32,822 nt of DNA from Clostridia bacterium (GTDB lineage: Bacteria > Bacillota > Clostridia > Oscillospirales > CAG-272): positions 1 to 32,822 of the forward strand of contig JAFXAC010000006.1 of NCBI GenBank assembly GCA_017522125.1, given 5' to 3'. The notes below the pieces were generated by a model. That model saw nothing but the letters and a program-made list of their open reading frames with translations, had not been told where the DNA came from and ran no database searches. Positions 6,646-14,397 of the stretch are shown in pieces. The position numbers were made by a program, and so were the translations under genes. The first letter of the stretch is position 1; each line of letters starts with the position of its first letter.

Positions 6646-8604
6646 GTGAAAGAAAAAACAGTGATAGCGCCCACCGTGGGCGGCACGCAGATGAACGCCG
6701 ACGCGCCGATGAGCGACGCAAACGCCGCGCCTATGGCGGTGATCGGTGCGGAGCAGTGCCGAAAATTCACGGAAATACTGCAAAAATACAAAGCGGGCAA
6801 GGCGCAGACGGAGTCGCGCATCCTCGCCTCGGAGCAGTGGTGGAAGCTGCGCAACGCCGAGGAAGAGAAGAAGGAAACGGGGCAGGGGAAGGACGGCGGC
6901 TTTACGAGCCGCTCCGCTTGGCTTCACAACGTGATAGTGTCAAAGCACGCCGACGCGATGGACGCATACCCCGAACCGAATATTCTGCCGAGGGAGCAGG
7001 ACGATAAGGCAGAGGCGAAGATGCTCTCCTCCGTGATACCTTGCATTCTGGAGCAAAATTCCTTTGAGAATACGTATTCCGACGTAATGTGGCAGAAGCT
7101 GAAAACGGGCACGGGCGTTTATAAAGTCGCCTGGAGCGCGGGCAAGCTCGGAGGCCTTGGCGACGTTGCCGTGGAGAGAGTGAACCTTCTCAACGTTTAC
7201 TGGGAGCCGGGCGTTACCGATATTCAGGCTTCGCGCTACTTCTTCCACACCGAGATGCTCGATAACGATATCCTCGTGGAGAAATATCCCCACCTTGACG
7301 GCAAGCTGACGGGCTCCGCCTTCACAAGCACCCGATTTCTGACCGACGACGCGGTAAGCACCGATGGCAAGTCTACCGTTATCGACGTGTATTACCGAAA
7401 GCGCGTGGGCGGTGCTATGAAGCTTCACTACGTTAAGTACGTTGGCAACGAGGTCCTGTATGCGTCGGAGAACGATGCGGCGTACGCCGAGCGCGGATAT
7501 TACGACCACGGTAAATATCCTTACGTATTTGATACGCTCTATCCCATCGAGGGCTCGCCCTGTGGCTACGGCTTCGTTGACCTTTGCCGAAACCCGCAGT
7601 GCAGTATCGATCTTCTCAACACCAGCTTTATCAAAAACGCGATGGTGGGCGCACAACCGAGGTATTTCGTGCGCGGCGACGGAAAGGTGAACGAGGATGA
7701 ATTTCTTGACCTTTCAAAGCCCCTTGTTCACTCAAACGGCGACGTTAGCGACAATTACGTGCGCCGCATCGAGCATAACAGCCTTGACTCGATATACGTC
7801 AACGTAAGGGACGGGCTCGTGCAGGAGCTTCGTGAAACGTCGGGCAATACCGAAACCGCTACGGGCTCAACAAGCTCCGGCGTTACTGCCGCCTCGGCTA
7901 TCGCGGCGCTTCAGGAGGCAAGCGGCAAGGGCTCGAAGGACAGCATAAGGACCTCTTACCGCGCCTATTCGCAGATAGTGGAGCTGTGTATAGAGCTTGT
8001 AAGACAGTTCTACGATATCCCGCGCAAGTTCAGGATCCTCGGTAAGTACGGCTCGGACGAATACGTAACGTTTTCAAACCAAGGACTCAGGGCAAGGCCT
8101 CAGAGCGTGGCGGGAGTTGACCTTGGCGTTGCTCTGCCCGTGTTCGATATCAAGGTTTCGGCGCAGAAAAAGAGCGCGTATACCAAGGTGGCGCAAAACG
8201 AGCTGGCGCTCCAGCTTTACGGTGCGGGCTTCTTCAACCCGCAGATGGTGGATCAGGCGCTTATGTGTCTTGATATGATGGACTTCGACGGCAAGGACGC
8301 GCTCGTCGGCCGCATATCCCAGCAGGGAACGCTGCACCAAAAGCTGATGGAGTATATGAAGCTTGCGCTGATGCTGACGCAGAAATTTGCGCCCGAAATG
8401 GCGGAGCAGATAGGCAAGGACGTTATGGCAACGATGGGCGGCGCGAGAACGGCGGGGATTGCGCCCGTGTCGATCCATCGCGGCGACAACATCGAAGGGC
8501 TATCGAGAAAAGAGCCCGGCATAGTAGAGAATGCGCGCAAGCGCTCAAACGAGGCGGCGCAACCCTCCGAAAACGCCGCAGTAATGACGGAGAGTGGAAA
8601 ATGA
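6646..8604 (+). CDS. Portal protein
   Basis: The 652-residue product should form the dodecameric ring at one capsid vertex through which DNA enters and leaves. I recognise the portal type by the early WWKLRNAEEEKK and SRSAWLHNVIVSKHADAMDAYPEPN segments, the KTGTGVYKVAWSAGKLGG core and the long C-terminal helical part with TGSTSSGVTAASAIAALQEASG at ~405-425. This is the large P22-like/podoviral class rather than the ~400-residue siphoviral type. It starts at GTG 6646, with CGGAGGAAAG upstream, between terminase and scaffold genes as expected. The stop overlaps the protease gene. Confidence 0.88.
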   Translation: MKEKTVIAPTVGGTQMNADAPMSDANAAPMAVIGAEQCRKFTEILQKYKAGKAQTESRILASEQWWKLRNAEEEKKETGQGKDGGFTSRSAWLHNVIVSKHADAMDAYPEPNILPREQDDKAEAKMLSSVIPCILEQNSFENTYSDVMWQKLKTGTGVYKVAWSAGKLGGLGDVAVERVNLLNVYWEPGVTDIQASRYFFHTEMLDNDILVEKYPHLDGKLTGSAFTSTRFLTDDAVSTDGKSTVIDVYYRKRVGGAMKLHYVKYVGNEVLYASENDAAYAERGYYDHGKYPYVFDTLYPIEGSPCGYGFVDLCRNPQCSIDLLNTSFIKNAMVGAQPRYFVRGDGKVNEDEFLDLSKPLVHSNGDVSDNYVRRIEHNSLDSIYVNVRDGLVQELRETSGNTETATGSTSSGVTAASAIAALQEASGKGSKDSIRTSYRAYSQIVELCIELVRQFYDIPRKFRILGKYGSDEYVTFSNQGLRARPQSVAGVDLGVALPVFDIKVSAQKKSAYTKVAQNELALQLYGAGFFNPQMVDQALMCLDMMDFDGKDALVGRISQQGTLHQKLMEYMKLALMLTQKFAPEMAEQIGKDVMATMGGARTAGIAPVSIHRGDNIEGLSRKEPGIVENARKRSNEAAQPSENAAVMTESGK

Positions 8605-8912
8605 TAGATATCGTTTACGATAAAAGAGTTCCTTCGGTAACGGTGAGGGGACACGCCGAAAGCGCTCCCGAAGGGCAGGACACCGTATGCGCGGCGATAT
8701 CAGCCCTTACATATACGCTCGCCGCGGACGTTTGCCGCCTCGGCTGTGAGAACTTGGTAAGACTGCAAAAGGGGGATGCGGTAATATCCTGCACCCCTCC
8801 ACCTGCGCTCAGGAGCGTGGCGGACTATCTTTTTGAGTCGATATGCGTGGGCTTTGAGATAATAAGCCGCGACTATCCGAAAAACGTAAGATACGAGATA
8901 GTAAAGGGATAG
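8601..8912 (+). CDS. prp: Phage-encoded Prp-type cysteine protease (maturation protease)
   Basis: The 103-residue product matches Prp, the Firmicutes protease that removes the N-terminal extension of ribosomal protein L27. The catalytic pair is visible: H18 in RGHAESAPEGQD and C30 in TVCAAISAL, twelve residues apart as in Prp. Length is close to the ~105-110 residues of bacterial Prp. In staphylococcal phage 80alpha the host Prp cuts scaffold and capsid proteins at the same motif; here the gene lies inside the head operon and overlaps the portal stop by four bases (ATGA). Both following genes carry the DLQLFA site near their N-terminus. Activity on those two proteins is inference; host L27 could also be a substrate. 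Confidence 0.9.
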   Translation: MIDIVYDKRVPSVTVRGHAESAPEGQDTVCAAISALTYTLAADVCRLGCENLVRLQKGDAVISCTPPPALRSVADYLFESICVGFEIISRDYPKNVRYEIVKG

Positions 8913-9014
8913 AGAAGGGCGCGCACGCTGTGATAGGATAGGGAAAAGGGAGGCGGATCGCCCCCCGAGAGGATTCACCGCCCCAAGCGGTAGTTTATGT
9001 CGGAGGATTTACTC

Positions 9015-10037
9015 ATGCAAAAAACAAAATGGCTCGACCTGCAGCTTTTCGCAGACGGCGCAGACGGCGCGGCAGGCGAAGGTGCAGCTGACGGAGCCGC
9101 GGGCGAAATTACGGCTGTTGACGCCGAACAGCAGCGCCTCAGGGAATTGGGTGTTCCCGAGGACAAGCTTAAAAGACGGGCGAAAAGAGCCGCCGCAAGA
9201 CTTCCCGAAAACGCTGTGAGGACACAGCCGCAGGAGAAGGTCGGGGTGGAAGGCGAAGTGCAGGCCGCCGCTGCGGATACCCTCACGGAAAAAACCGAAG
9301 CTCCCACCGCACGTATGAGCTGGGACGAGATCATGGCAGATCCCGAATACAACCGTCAAATGCAGTCGGTAGTGCAGGCTCGCCTCAAAAGCGCCAAGGG
9401 CGCAGAGGAAGCGCTTGCCAAGCTGACGCCTGCCCTTGAGGTGCTCGCGCGAAAGCACGGGCTTGATTCCAAGGATATGGATTACGCCGCTATCGCCAAG
9501 GCGGTAAGCGAGGACGATACGTATTACGAGGAACGCGCGCTCCAGATGGGCGTGCCCGTTGAAACTGCCAAGAGGATAGACCAGCAGGAGCGTGATAACG
9601 ACCGCCAGCAGCGCGAGAATGCACGCACACTTGAGGAGCAGGCAATAAGACGCCACGTTGACGAGCTCAGACGTCAGGAGGAGGAAATGAAGAAGATCTT
9701 CCCCTCGTTTGACCTGCGCCGAGAGCTGGAGGATCCTACGTTCAGAAGAATGACCTCTCCAAGCGGCGGAGTAAGCGTCAAGGCCGCGTATTATGCCGTC
9801 CACCACGATGAGCTGCAGATGAGCGCAATGCAGGAGGCCGCCAAGAGAACGGCGCAGAAAATGTCCGACGCTATACGCTCAGGCTCTGTGCGCCCTGACG
9901 AAAACGGCATATCGGGACAGGCACCTTCCGTGACAACGTTCAACTATCGTCATGCGACACCCGCGCAGAGAGACGCGCTTAAAAAGCGTATACGCGAGGC
10001 CGCGGCACGAGGGGAGAAGCTGTATCCCGGAAAGTAA
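9015..10037 (+). CDS. Scaffold protein with Prp-type cleavage site
   Basis: The product has 340 residues from the ATG at 9015, preferred because GGAGG at 9001-9005 stands nine bases upstream; an in-frame ATG at 8997 precedes that site. Residues 7-13 are LDLQLFA, the L27-type Prp site, so cleavage after A13 is predicted. The rest is Ala/Glu/Lys/Gln-rich, mostly helical and coiled-coil (RIDQQERDNDRQQRENARTL onward), as in phage scaffolds that guide capsid assembly and then leave. It is between protease and major capsid genes, the classical position. About 100 bases before it (8913-9014) hold no gene, only G/C-rich sequence with weak hairpins. Confidence 0.85.
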   Translation: MQKTKWLDLQLFADGADGAAGEGAADGAAGEITAVDAEQQRLRELGVPEDKLKRRAKRAAARLPENAVRTQPQEKVGVEGEVQAAAADTLTEKTEAPTARMSWDEIMADPEYNRQMQSVVQARLKSAKGAEEALAKLTPALEVLARKHGLDSKDMDYAAIAKAVSEDDTYYEERALQMGVPVETAKRIDQQERDNDRQQRENARTLEEQAIRRHVDELRRQEEEMKKIFPSFDLRRELEDPTFRRMTSPSGGVSVKAAYYAVHHDELQMSAMQEAAKRTAQKMSDAIRSGSVRPDENGISGQAPSVTTFNYRHATPAQRDALKKRIREAAARGEKLYPGK

Positions 10038-10047
10038 CCGCGCAGCA

Positions 10048-10084
10048 TTCTCCTTTTTCAATCAACTATTTTTCGGAAGGAGAA
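10048..10084 (+). promoter_or_regulatory. Inverted repeat covering the capsid-gene ribosome site
   Basis: TTCTCCTT (10048-10055) is exactly complementary to AAGGAGAA (10077-10084), which is the Shine-Dalgarno sequence of the major capsid gene. The arms could pair in the mRNA with a 21-base loop and hide the ribosome site. The repeat is seen directly; a regulatory role is inference and pyrimidine-rich chance pairing is possible. Confidence 0.35.
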
Positions 10085-10090
10085 AAACAA

Positions 10091-11173
10091 ATGCTTAGAA
10101 AAATCGATCTTCAGCTTTTTGCTGAAGCCGGCACGCTCGTAAACGCTACCGGCAACTACGTAAACGCTTACGACGGCTCTGCTACGCCGTTTGATGCGTC
10201 AAATTCCCTTTCGGGCGAGCTCAAGACCTTTTACGACACGGAGCTGCTCGAAAACGCCCGCGTGGAGATGTTCTACGCGCAGTTCGCTAAGAAGCAAACT
10301 CTCCCCGCTCGTCACGGTAAGACCGTCGAGTGGAGAAAGTGGAACACCTTTGCAAAGGCTGATAAGCTCAAGGAGGGCGTTATCCCCACCGGTCAGAAGT
10401 TCGGAATGAGCACCAAGAGCGGAAACATAGAGCAGTACGGAACGTACGCCGCTATTTCCGATCAGCTTGAGCTTCACGCCTATGACGACACCATTCTCGG
10501 CGCGACCGAGGAGATGGGTGCATCTGCCGCAGAAACGCAGGAGACGCTCATCCGCGACGCGCTTATGGAGAACACCAACGTAATGTACTGCGACAACGTT
10601 ACCCTTGCTACGGGTGCCGTTTCCGGTGCTACTCCCGTCTCTCCCGCAGAAATGGAGGCAAGCGAAACCGTCCGCTCGATGCTGACGCCCGAGATGGTAT
10701 CCAAGTGTGTTACCAAGATGAAGAAGGACCGCGTTCCCACCATAAACGGCAGATATTACGCCGTTGTCCACCCCTCTGTTGCAGAGGATCTGCGCAACAG
10801 TAAGGCGTGGGTGGAGGCGCACAAGTACGCATCTCCCGAGGAGATCTTCAACGGCGAGATCGGCGAGCTTCACAAGTGCCGCTTTATCGAAGACGTAAAC
10901 GCTCCCGTGCTTGACGGTGAGTACGCCAACAAGGCGGGCGGCGTTACCTACGCCACCTTCTTCTTCGGCAAGGAGGGCTTCGGCATTATCGATCCCGAGG
11001 GCGGTGCGCTTGAGATGATCGTGAAGGACAAGTCTCAGGTCGGCGGTCCTCTTAACCAGTTCAGCACCGTGGGCTACAAGTTCGAGACCAACGGCGCGAC
11101 CATCCTTTATCCCGAGCGCGTGCTTCGCTGCATGAGCTGCTCCGCATATTCTGCCATAGACGAGGCAAACTGA
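10091..11173 (+). CDS. Major capsid protein, N4-gp56 family
   Basis: The 360-residue product forms the capsid shell. Features typical of the N4-gp56 capsid family are the ATPFDASNSLSGELKTFYDTELLENARVEMFYAQFAKKQTLP segment, RHGKTVEWRKWNTF, and the C-terminal YYAVVHPSVAEDLRNSKAWVEAHKYA and EIGELHKCRFIEDVNAP parts. Residues 5-11 are IDLQLFA, matching the Prp cleavage site, so processing after A11 is predicted. GGAAGGAG at 10075-10082 is the ribosome site, contained in an inverted repeat. A GC-rich hairpin lies shortly after the stop. Confidence 0.93.
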   Translation: MLRKIDLQLFAEAGTLVNATGNYVNAYDGSATPFDASNSLSGELKTFYDTELLENARVEMFYAQFAKKQTLPARHGKTVEWRKWNTFAKADKLKEGVIPTGQKFGMSTKSGNIEQYGTYAAISDQLELHAYDDTILGATEEMGASAAETQETLIRDALMENTNVMYCDNVTLATGAVSGATPVSPAEMEASETVRSMLTPEMVSKCVTKMKKDRVPTINGRYYAVVHPSVAEDLRNSKAWVEAHKYASPEEIFNGEIGELHKCRFIEDVNAPVLDGEYANKAGGVTYATFFFGKEGFGIIDPEGGALEMIVKDKSQVGGPLNQFSTVGYKFETNGATILYPERVLRCMSCSAYSAIDEAN

Positions 11174-11184
11174 TACGTCTATCA

Positions 11185-11212
11185 AGGGGGCAAGGCTTAG
11201 GCCCTGCCCCCT
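11185..11212 (+). terminator. Hairpin after the capsid gene (partial terminator)
   Basis: AGGGGGCA (11185-11192) pairs perfectly with TGCCCCCT (11205-11212) around a 12-base loop. No T-run follows, so complete termination is unlikely; it may protect the 3' end of capsid mRNA or cause partial stopping, lowering expression downstream. Confidence 0.55.
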
Positions 11213-11238
11213 AACATAATTCCAAGGAGGAAAAGCAA

Positions 11239-11484
11239 ATGGCAACAAATCAGAAGGAAAAGGAACTCGTGGCGCTTTCAGTACCGCGTGATTCCTCAAG
11301 CAACGATCCTAATCTTTTTATCAGCGTAAACGGAAAAAATTACGTCTTGCCCAGGGGTAAGACGTCGATGGTACCGCCCCACATCGCGGCGGAGTATCAC
11401 AGAGCCGAAAGGGCGAAGAACGTTACTGCCGAGCATATCGAAGAAATGCTGGAAGCCACGAAGCAGCCTGTGGCTACTACATAA
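11239..11484 (+). CDS. Small head-associated protein
   Basis: The 81-residue product (LVALSVPRDSSSNDPNLFISVNGKNYVLPRGKTSMVPPHIAAEYHRAERA) resembles short proteins encoded directly after capsid genes in Firmicutes phages: a beta-rich half followed by a charged helix. A head-decoration or head-completion role is inferred from position only. CAAGGAGG at 11223-11230 is its ribosome site. It is flanked by hairpins on both sides, so its transcript level may be set separately from that of the connector genes. Confidence 0.6.
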   Translation: MATNQKEKELVALSVPRDSSSNDPNLFISVNGKNYVLPRGKTSMVPPHIAAEYHRAERAKNVTAEHIEEMLEATKQPVATT

Positions 11485-11486
11485 CC

Positions 11487-11516
11487 AAAAAGGGGGGGGC
11501 GGCGGCTCCCCTTTTT
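11487..11516 (+). terminator. Terminator-like hairpin after the small head gene
   Basis: AAAAAGGGG (11487-11495) is complementary to CCCCTTTTT (11508-11516), with a G-rich loop. The T-run is part of the stem, as in many bidirectional terminators. It starts two bases after the stop codon. Some read-through must occur unless the following genes have their own promoter, which I do not see. Confidence 0.65.
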
Positions 11517-11539
11517 CAGATAGATAGGAGGACATAAAG

Positions 11540-11914
11540 TTGACTATTGCCAAGGTTCTCGAGCGTATTGACTCGCTCGTGCAAAACACATACACGGCGC
11601 AGGATAAGATAGCCTGGCTTTCGCGGCTTGACGCTATGATAAAAAAGACCGTTATCGATACCCACGAGGGGGCAGAGATCACGACCTTTGAGGGCTATGA
11701 CGACAGAACGGACAAAAATACCGAGCTGATAGTGCCTGAGCCTTACGACGATATATATCTGTACTGGTTGGAGTCGCAGATAAACTACTACAACGGCGAA
11801 TACGACCGTTACAATACCACGCTTCTGATGTATCAGGCGGCGCTGGAGGCGTTTGGTGATTACTATCGCCGCGATCATATGCCCAAGAGCGTCGGCTCGC
11901 GCTTCGTGTTCTGA
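11540..11914 (+). CDS. Head-tail adaptor protein, P22 gp4-like position
   Basis: The 124-residue product starts at TTG 11540, with AGGAGGACA twelve to fourteen bases upstream. It is mainly helical (KVLERIDSLVQNTYTAQDKIAWLSRLDAMI at 4-34), then VPEPYDDIYLYWLESQINYYNGEYDRYN and LEAFGDYYRRDHMP. Such proteins between head genes and the tail hub act as adaptors that seal the portal, as P22 gp4 and T7 gp11 do. Family assignment is from layout and remembered sequence type, so it is tentative. The gene is followed by the hub gene 15 bases later. Confidence 0.6.
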   Translation: MTIAKVLERIDSLVQNTYTAQDKIAWLSRLDAMIKKTVIDTHEGAEITTFEGYDDRTDKNTELIVPEPYDDIYLYWLESQINYYNGEYDRYNTTLLMYQAALEAFGDYYRRDHMPKSVGSRFVF

Positions 11915-11928
11915 GGAGGTGGTGAAGG

Positions 11929-13674
11929 ATGAGATATTATCCGACGCTTCCCTCGCAAAGAAGCTCCCGCGAGATGATAGATGCATTCGGAGGATATGAT
12001 CACAATCTTCGCATAGGCGAGGGTGAATTCTACGATATGAAGAATATGACGGGCGATCGCTATCCCGTGCTGTCCTCAAGGGCGGCGCGAGGGGTGTACG
12101 CCACCCCTTCGGATCCTGCGGGGCTTATAGAAAAGGACAGCCTTTGCTACGTTGACGGCTCTGATTTCGTGGCAAACGGTTACCGTGTGGATATGGGCCT
12201 TTCCACAGCGGCGGAGGATCGCCCGAAAAAGCTGCTTTCCATGGGCGCTTACGTGATAATAATGCCCGACAGAAAGTACATAAATACCATGGATATTACC
12301 GAGCACGGCTCGATAGATGCGTCCTTTACGACCACGGAGGATACCACCTTCGAGCTTTGCACCGCGGACGGCGACGCATACGAGGGAGCGACGGTGTCGG
12401 CGGACGAGCCGAGTGCGCCCGATAATATGGCGCTATGGATAGATACCTCGTCCGTGCCGCATACGCTGAAGAAATACAGCGCGTCAAGCTCGGCGTGGGT
12501 ACCGATCGCGACGACGTATATAAGGATATCCTCGCCCGGCATTGGCAAAAGCTTTGCCGCGAACGACGGAGTGAAGATATCGGGGATAGTTTCGGAAAAC
12601 CTCCAAGCCCTGAACGCCTACGCGGTGATATGGGGGCGTACCGATGACAGCATTATCGTCGTCGGTATGCTCGACGCCGTTACTATGCAGCTCATCAGCG
12701 AGGGGGCTATAACGGTCGAACGTAAAATGCCCCTCGTCGATCACCTTACCGAGTGCGGCAACAGACTGTGGGGCTGCAGGTACGGAGTCAACCACGATGG
12801 CGAGGTGGTGAATGAGATATACGCCTCGAAGCTTGGAGATTTCAAGAACTGGAACTGCTTTATGGGAATATCCACCGATAGCTACGCCGCCTCCTGCGGA
12901 ACGGACGGTCAGTTTACGGGCGCGATCACGCATCTCGGCTATCCGCTTTTCTTCAAGGAGGACTGCGTTCATAAGGTCTACGGCTCGTACCCCGCGAGCT
13001 TCGCAATACAGCAGACCGCGTGCCGCGGCGTTCAGAAGGGGTGCGACCGTTCGCTTGCCATAGTAAACGAGGTGCTTTACTACAAATCTCGACACGCTGT
13101 GTGCGCGTACGACGGCTCGCTCCCGACGGAGATATCCGCCGCGCTCGGAGATGCGCATTACGGCGACGCTGTTGCGGGAGCTTACGGAAATAAATACTAT
13201 ATCTCCATGCGCGACGGCGACGGCGAAAGAAGCCTTTTCGTGTTTGATACCGCAAGGGGACTCTGGCACAAGGAGGACGAGCTTGCCGCCGAGGCGTTTT
13301 GCTCCTGCCGCGGAAGGCTGTATTGCATAAGCGGCGGCGCTATCCTCGACTTGACGGGCGGCGGTGACGAGAGGGTGCCCTGGATGGTGGAGAGCGGCGA
13401 GATAGGCATAAGCTCTCCCGACCAAAAATACGTGTCAAGGCTCACTGTGCGAATGATGCTCGGTGTCGGCGCGCACGCAAGCTTCTACGTCAAATATGAT
13501 TTTGACGAGATATGGGAGCCGCTTTTCGAGCTTGACGGCACGAGCTTGCGCTCCTTCTCCATTCCCGTCAGACCTCGCAGGTGCGACCATTTGAAGCTTC
13601 GTGTCGAGGGCGAGGGCGACGTGAGGATATATTCGATAACGAAAACCGTAACGAAGGGAAGTGAGCTGTCGTGA
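11929..13674 (+). CDS. Tail hub / DNA-stabilisation protein, P22 gp10-like
   Basis: The 581-residue product is beta-rich throughout and begins with a segment typical of phage tail-hub proteins: AFGGYDHNLRIGEGEFYDMKNMTGDRYPVLSSRAARG, where an early 'ydm.N.t...yP.LssR' motif is characteristic. Later blades include GNRLWGCRYGVNHDGEVVNEIYASKLGDFKNW and LFFKEDCVHKVYGSYPASFAIQQTACRGVQKGCDRS, as in beta-propeller nozzles (P22 gp10/T7 gp12 fold). It would form the channel below the adaptor. AGGAGGTGG at 11914-11922 is the ribosome site. Homology to gp10 is inferred from pattern and gene order, not computed. Confidence 0.62.
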   Translation: MRYYPTLPSQRSSREMIDAFGGYDHNLRIGEGEFYDMKNMTGDRYPVLSSRAARGVYATPSDPAGLIEKDSLCYVDGSDFVANGYRVDMGLSTAAEDRPKKLLSMGAYVIIMPDRKYINTMDITEHGSIDASFTTTEDTTFELCTADGDAYEGATVSADEPSAPDNMALWIDTSSVPHTLKKYSASSSAWVPIATTYIRISSPGIGKSFAANDGVKISGIVSENLQALNAYAVIWGRTDDSIIVVGMLDAVTMQLISEGAITVERKMPLVDHLTECGNRLWGCRYGVNHDGEVVNEIYASKLGDFKNWNCFMGISTDSYAASCGTDGQFTGAITHLGYPLFFKEDCVHKVYGSYPASFAIQQTACRGVQKGCDRSLAIVNEVLYYKSRHAVCAYDGSLPTEISAALGDAHYGDAVAGAYGNKYYISMRDGDGERSLFVFDTARGLWHKEDELAAEAFCSCRGRLYCISGGAILDLTGGGDERVPWMVESGEIGISSPDQKYVSRLTVRMMLGVGAHASFYVKYDFDEIWEPLFELDGTSLRSFSIPVRPRRCDHLKLRVEGEGDVRIYSITKTVTKGSELS

Positions 13675-14387
13675 CTCAGATAAGACTGCCGAACATAACG
13701 GAGGCGTCCGAGGCGGGTCAGCTCAGGCAGATAAAAAGCTATCTGCACCAGCTCGCAGACGAGCTTAACCACGCCCTTTCCTCAGCTGCAGAGCCGTCTG
13801 CCGCGGTGGCGGTGAGAGAGGGCGTCGCTCGCTCCTCGGACGACAGCGCCTCGTCGGTGAATGCGATAAAGTCCCTCATAATAAAGGACGCTACCGTCGT
13901 TACCACGCTTTGCGAGGAGATAACGAAGCGGCTTGAGGGCGTATACGTTGCCGAGTCGGATTTTGGTAAGTACAAGGAGGAAACTGCCGTTCAGCTGTCG
14001 GTCACGTCGAAAAGCCTTGAGGCAACGTTCTCGAACGTTCAGGAGCTTTCGTCCGACGTGGACGGCATAAGTCAGGTCCTTCGCACGGAGGACGGCGGCA
14101 CTATGATAATAGGCTCTGAAGCGTGGGCGAAGATAGGTATACTTGGATACGACGAGGCGGGCTTTGCCATATACGGAATGGAGATAGGGCAACTCGATTC
14201 GCGTGAGGGGACTGCTGTTCAAAAGAAATTCGCGCAATACCGCAGCGACGGCGTTCATCTTTACGACCAGAACGGGACAGAGGTGGCGAGGATCAGCTAT
14301 AACCGCCTGTACGTTACGGGCGGGATGCACCTCGGTTCGTTTTTCATCGACACGTCGCGAGGATTTACTCTTAAATACATAGAATAG
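13671..14387 (+). CDS. Tail fibre-like protein with coiled coil
   Basis: The 238-residue product starts at GTG 13671, overlapping the preceding stop (GTGA). It has an N-terminal helical region (residues ~12-35), then a long coiled coil (~60-130, TTLCEEITKRLEG...VQLSVTSKSLEATFSNVQELSSDVDGI) and a beta-rich end (IGSEAWAKIGILGYDEAGFAIYGMEIG... HLYDQNGTEVARISYNRLYVTGGMHLG). The coiled coil followed by a beta tip resembles trimeric phage fibres and the C-terminal ends of tail proteins in Firmicutes siphophages. Receptor contact or a short side fibre is inferred. Confidence 0.6.
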   Translation: MTQIRLPNITEASEAGQLRQIKSYLHQLADELNHALSSAAEPSAAVAVREGVARSSDDSASSVNAIKSLIIKDATVVTTLCEEITKRLEGVYVAESDFGKYKEETAVQLSVTSKSLEATFSNVQELSSDVDGISQVLRTEDGGTMIIGSEAWAKIGILGYDEAGFAIYGMEIGQLDSREGTAVQKKFAQYRSDGVHLYDQNGTEVARISYNRLYVTGGMHLGSFFIDTSRGFTLKYIE

Positions 14388-14397
14388 GAGGCACAAA

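Noticed and set aside
5329..6927. 532-residue open frame on the minus strand
   Set aside because: It is the antisense of the terminase and portal genes, caused by GC-biased codon use; no ribosome site and no family resemblance.
8913..9014. Possible terminator or promoter in the gap before the scaffold gene
   Set aside because: Only short or mismatched G/C stems are present (for example ACCGC/GCGGT), without T-run or recognisable promoter boxes.
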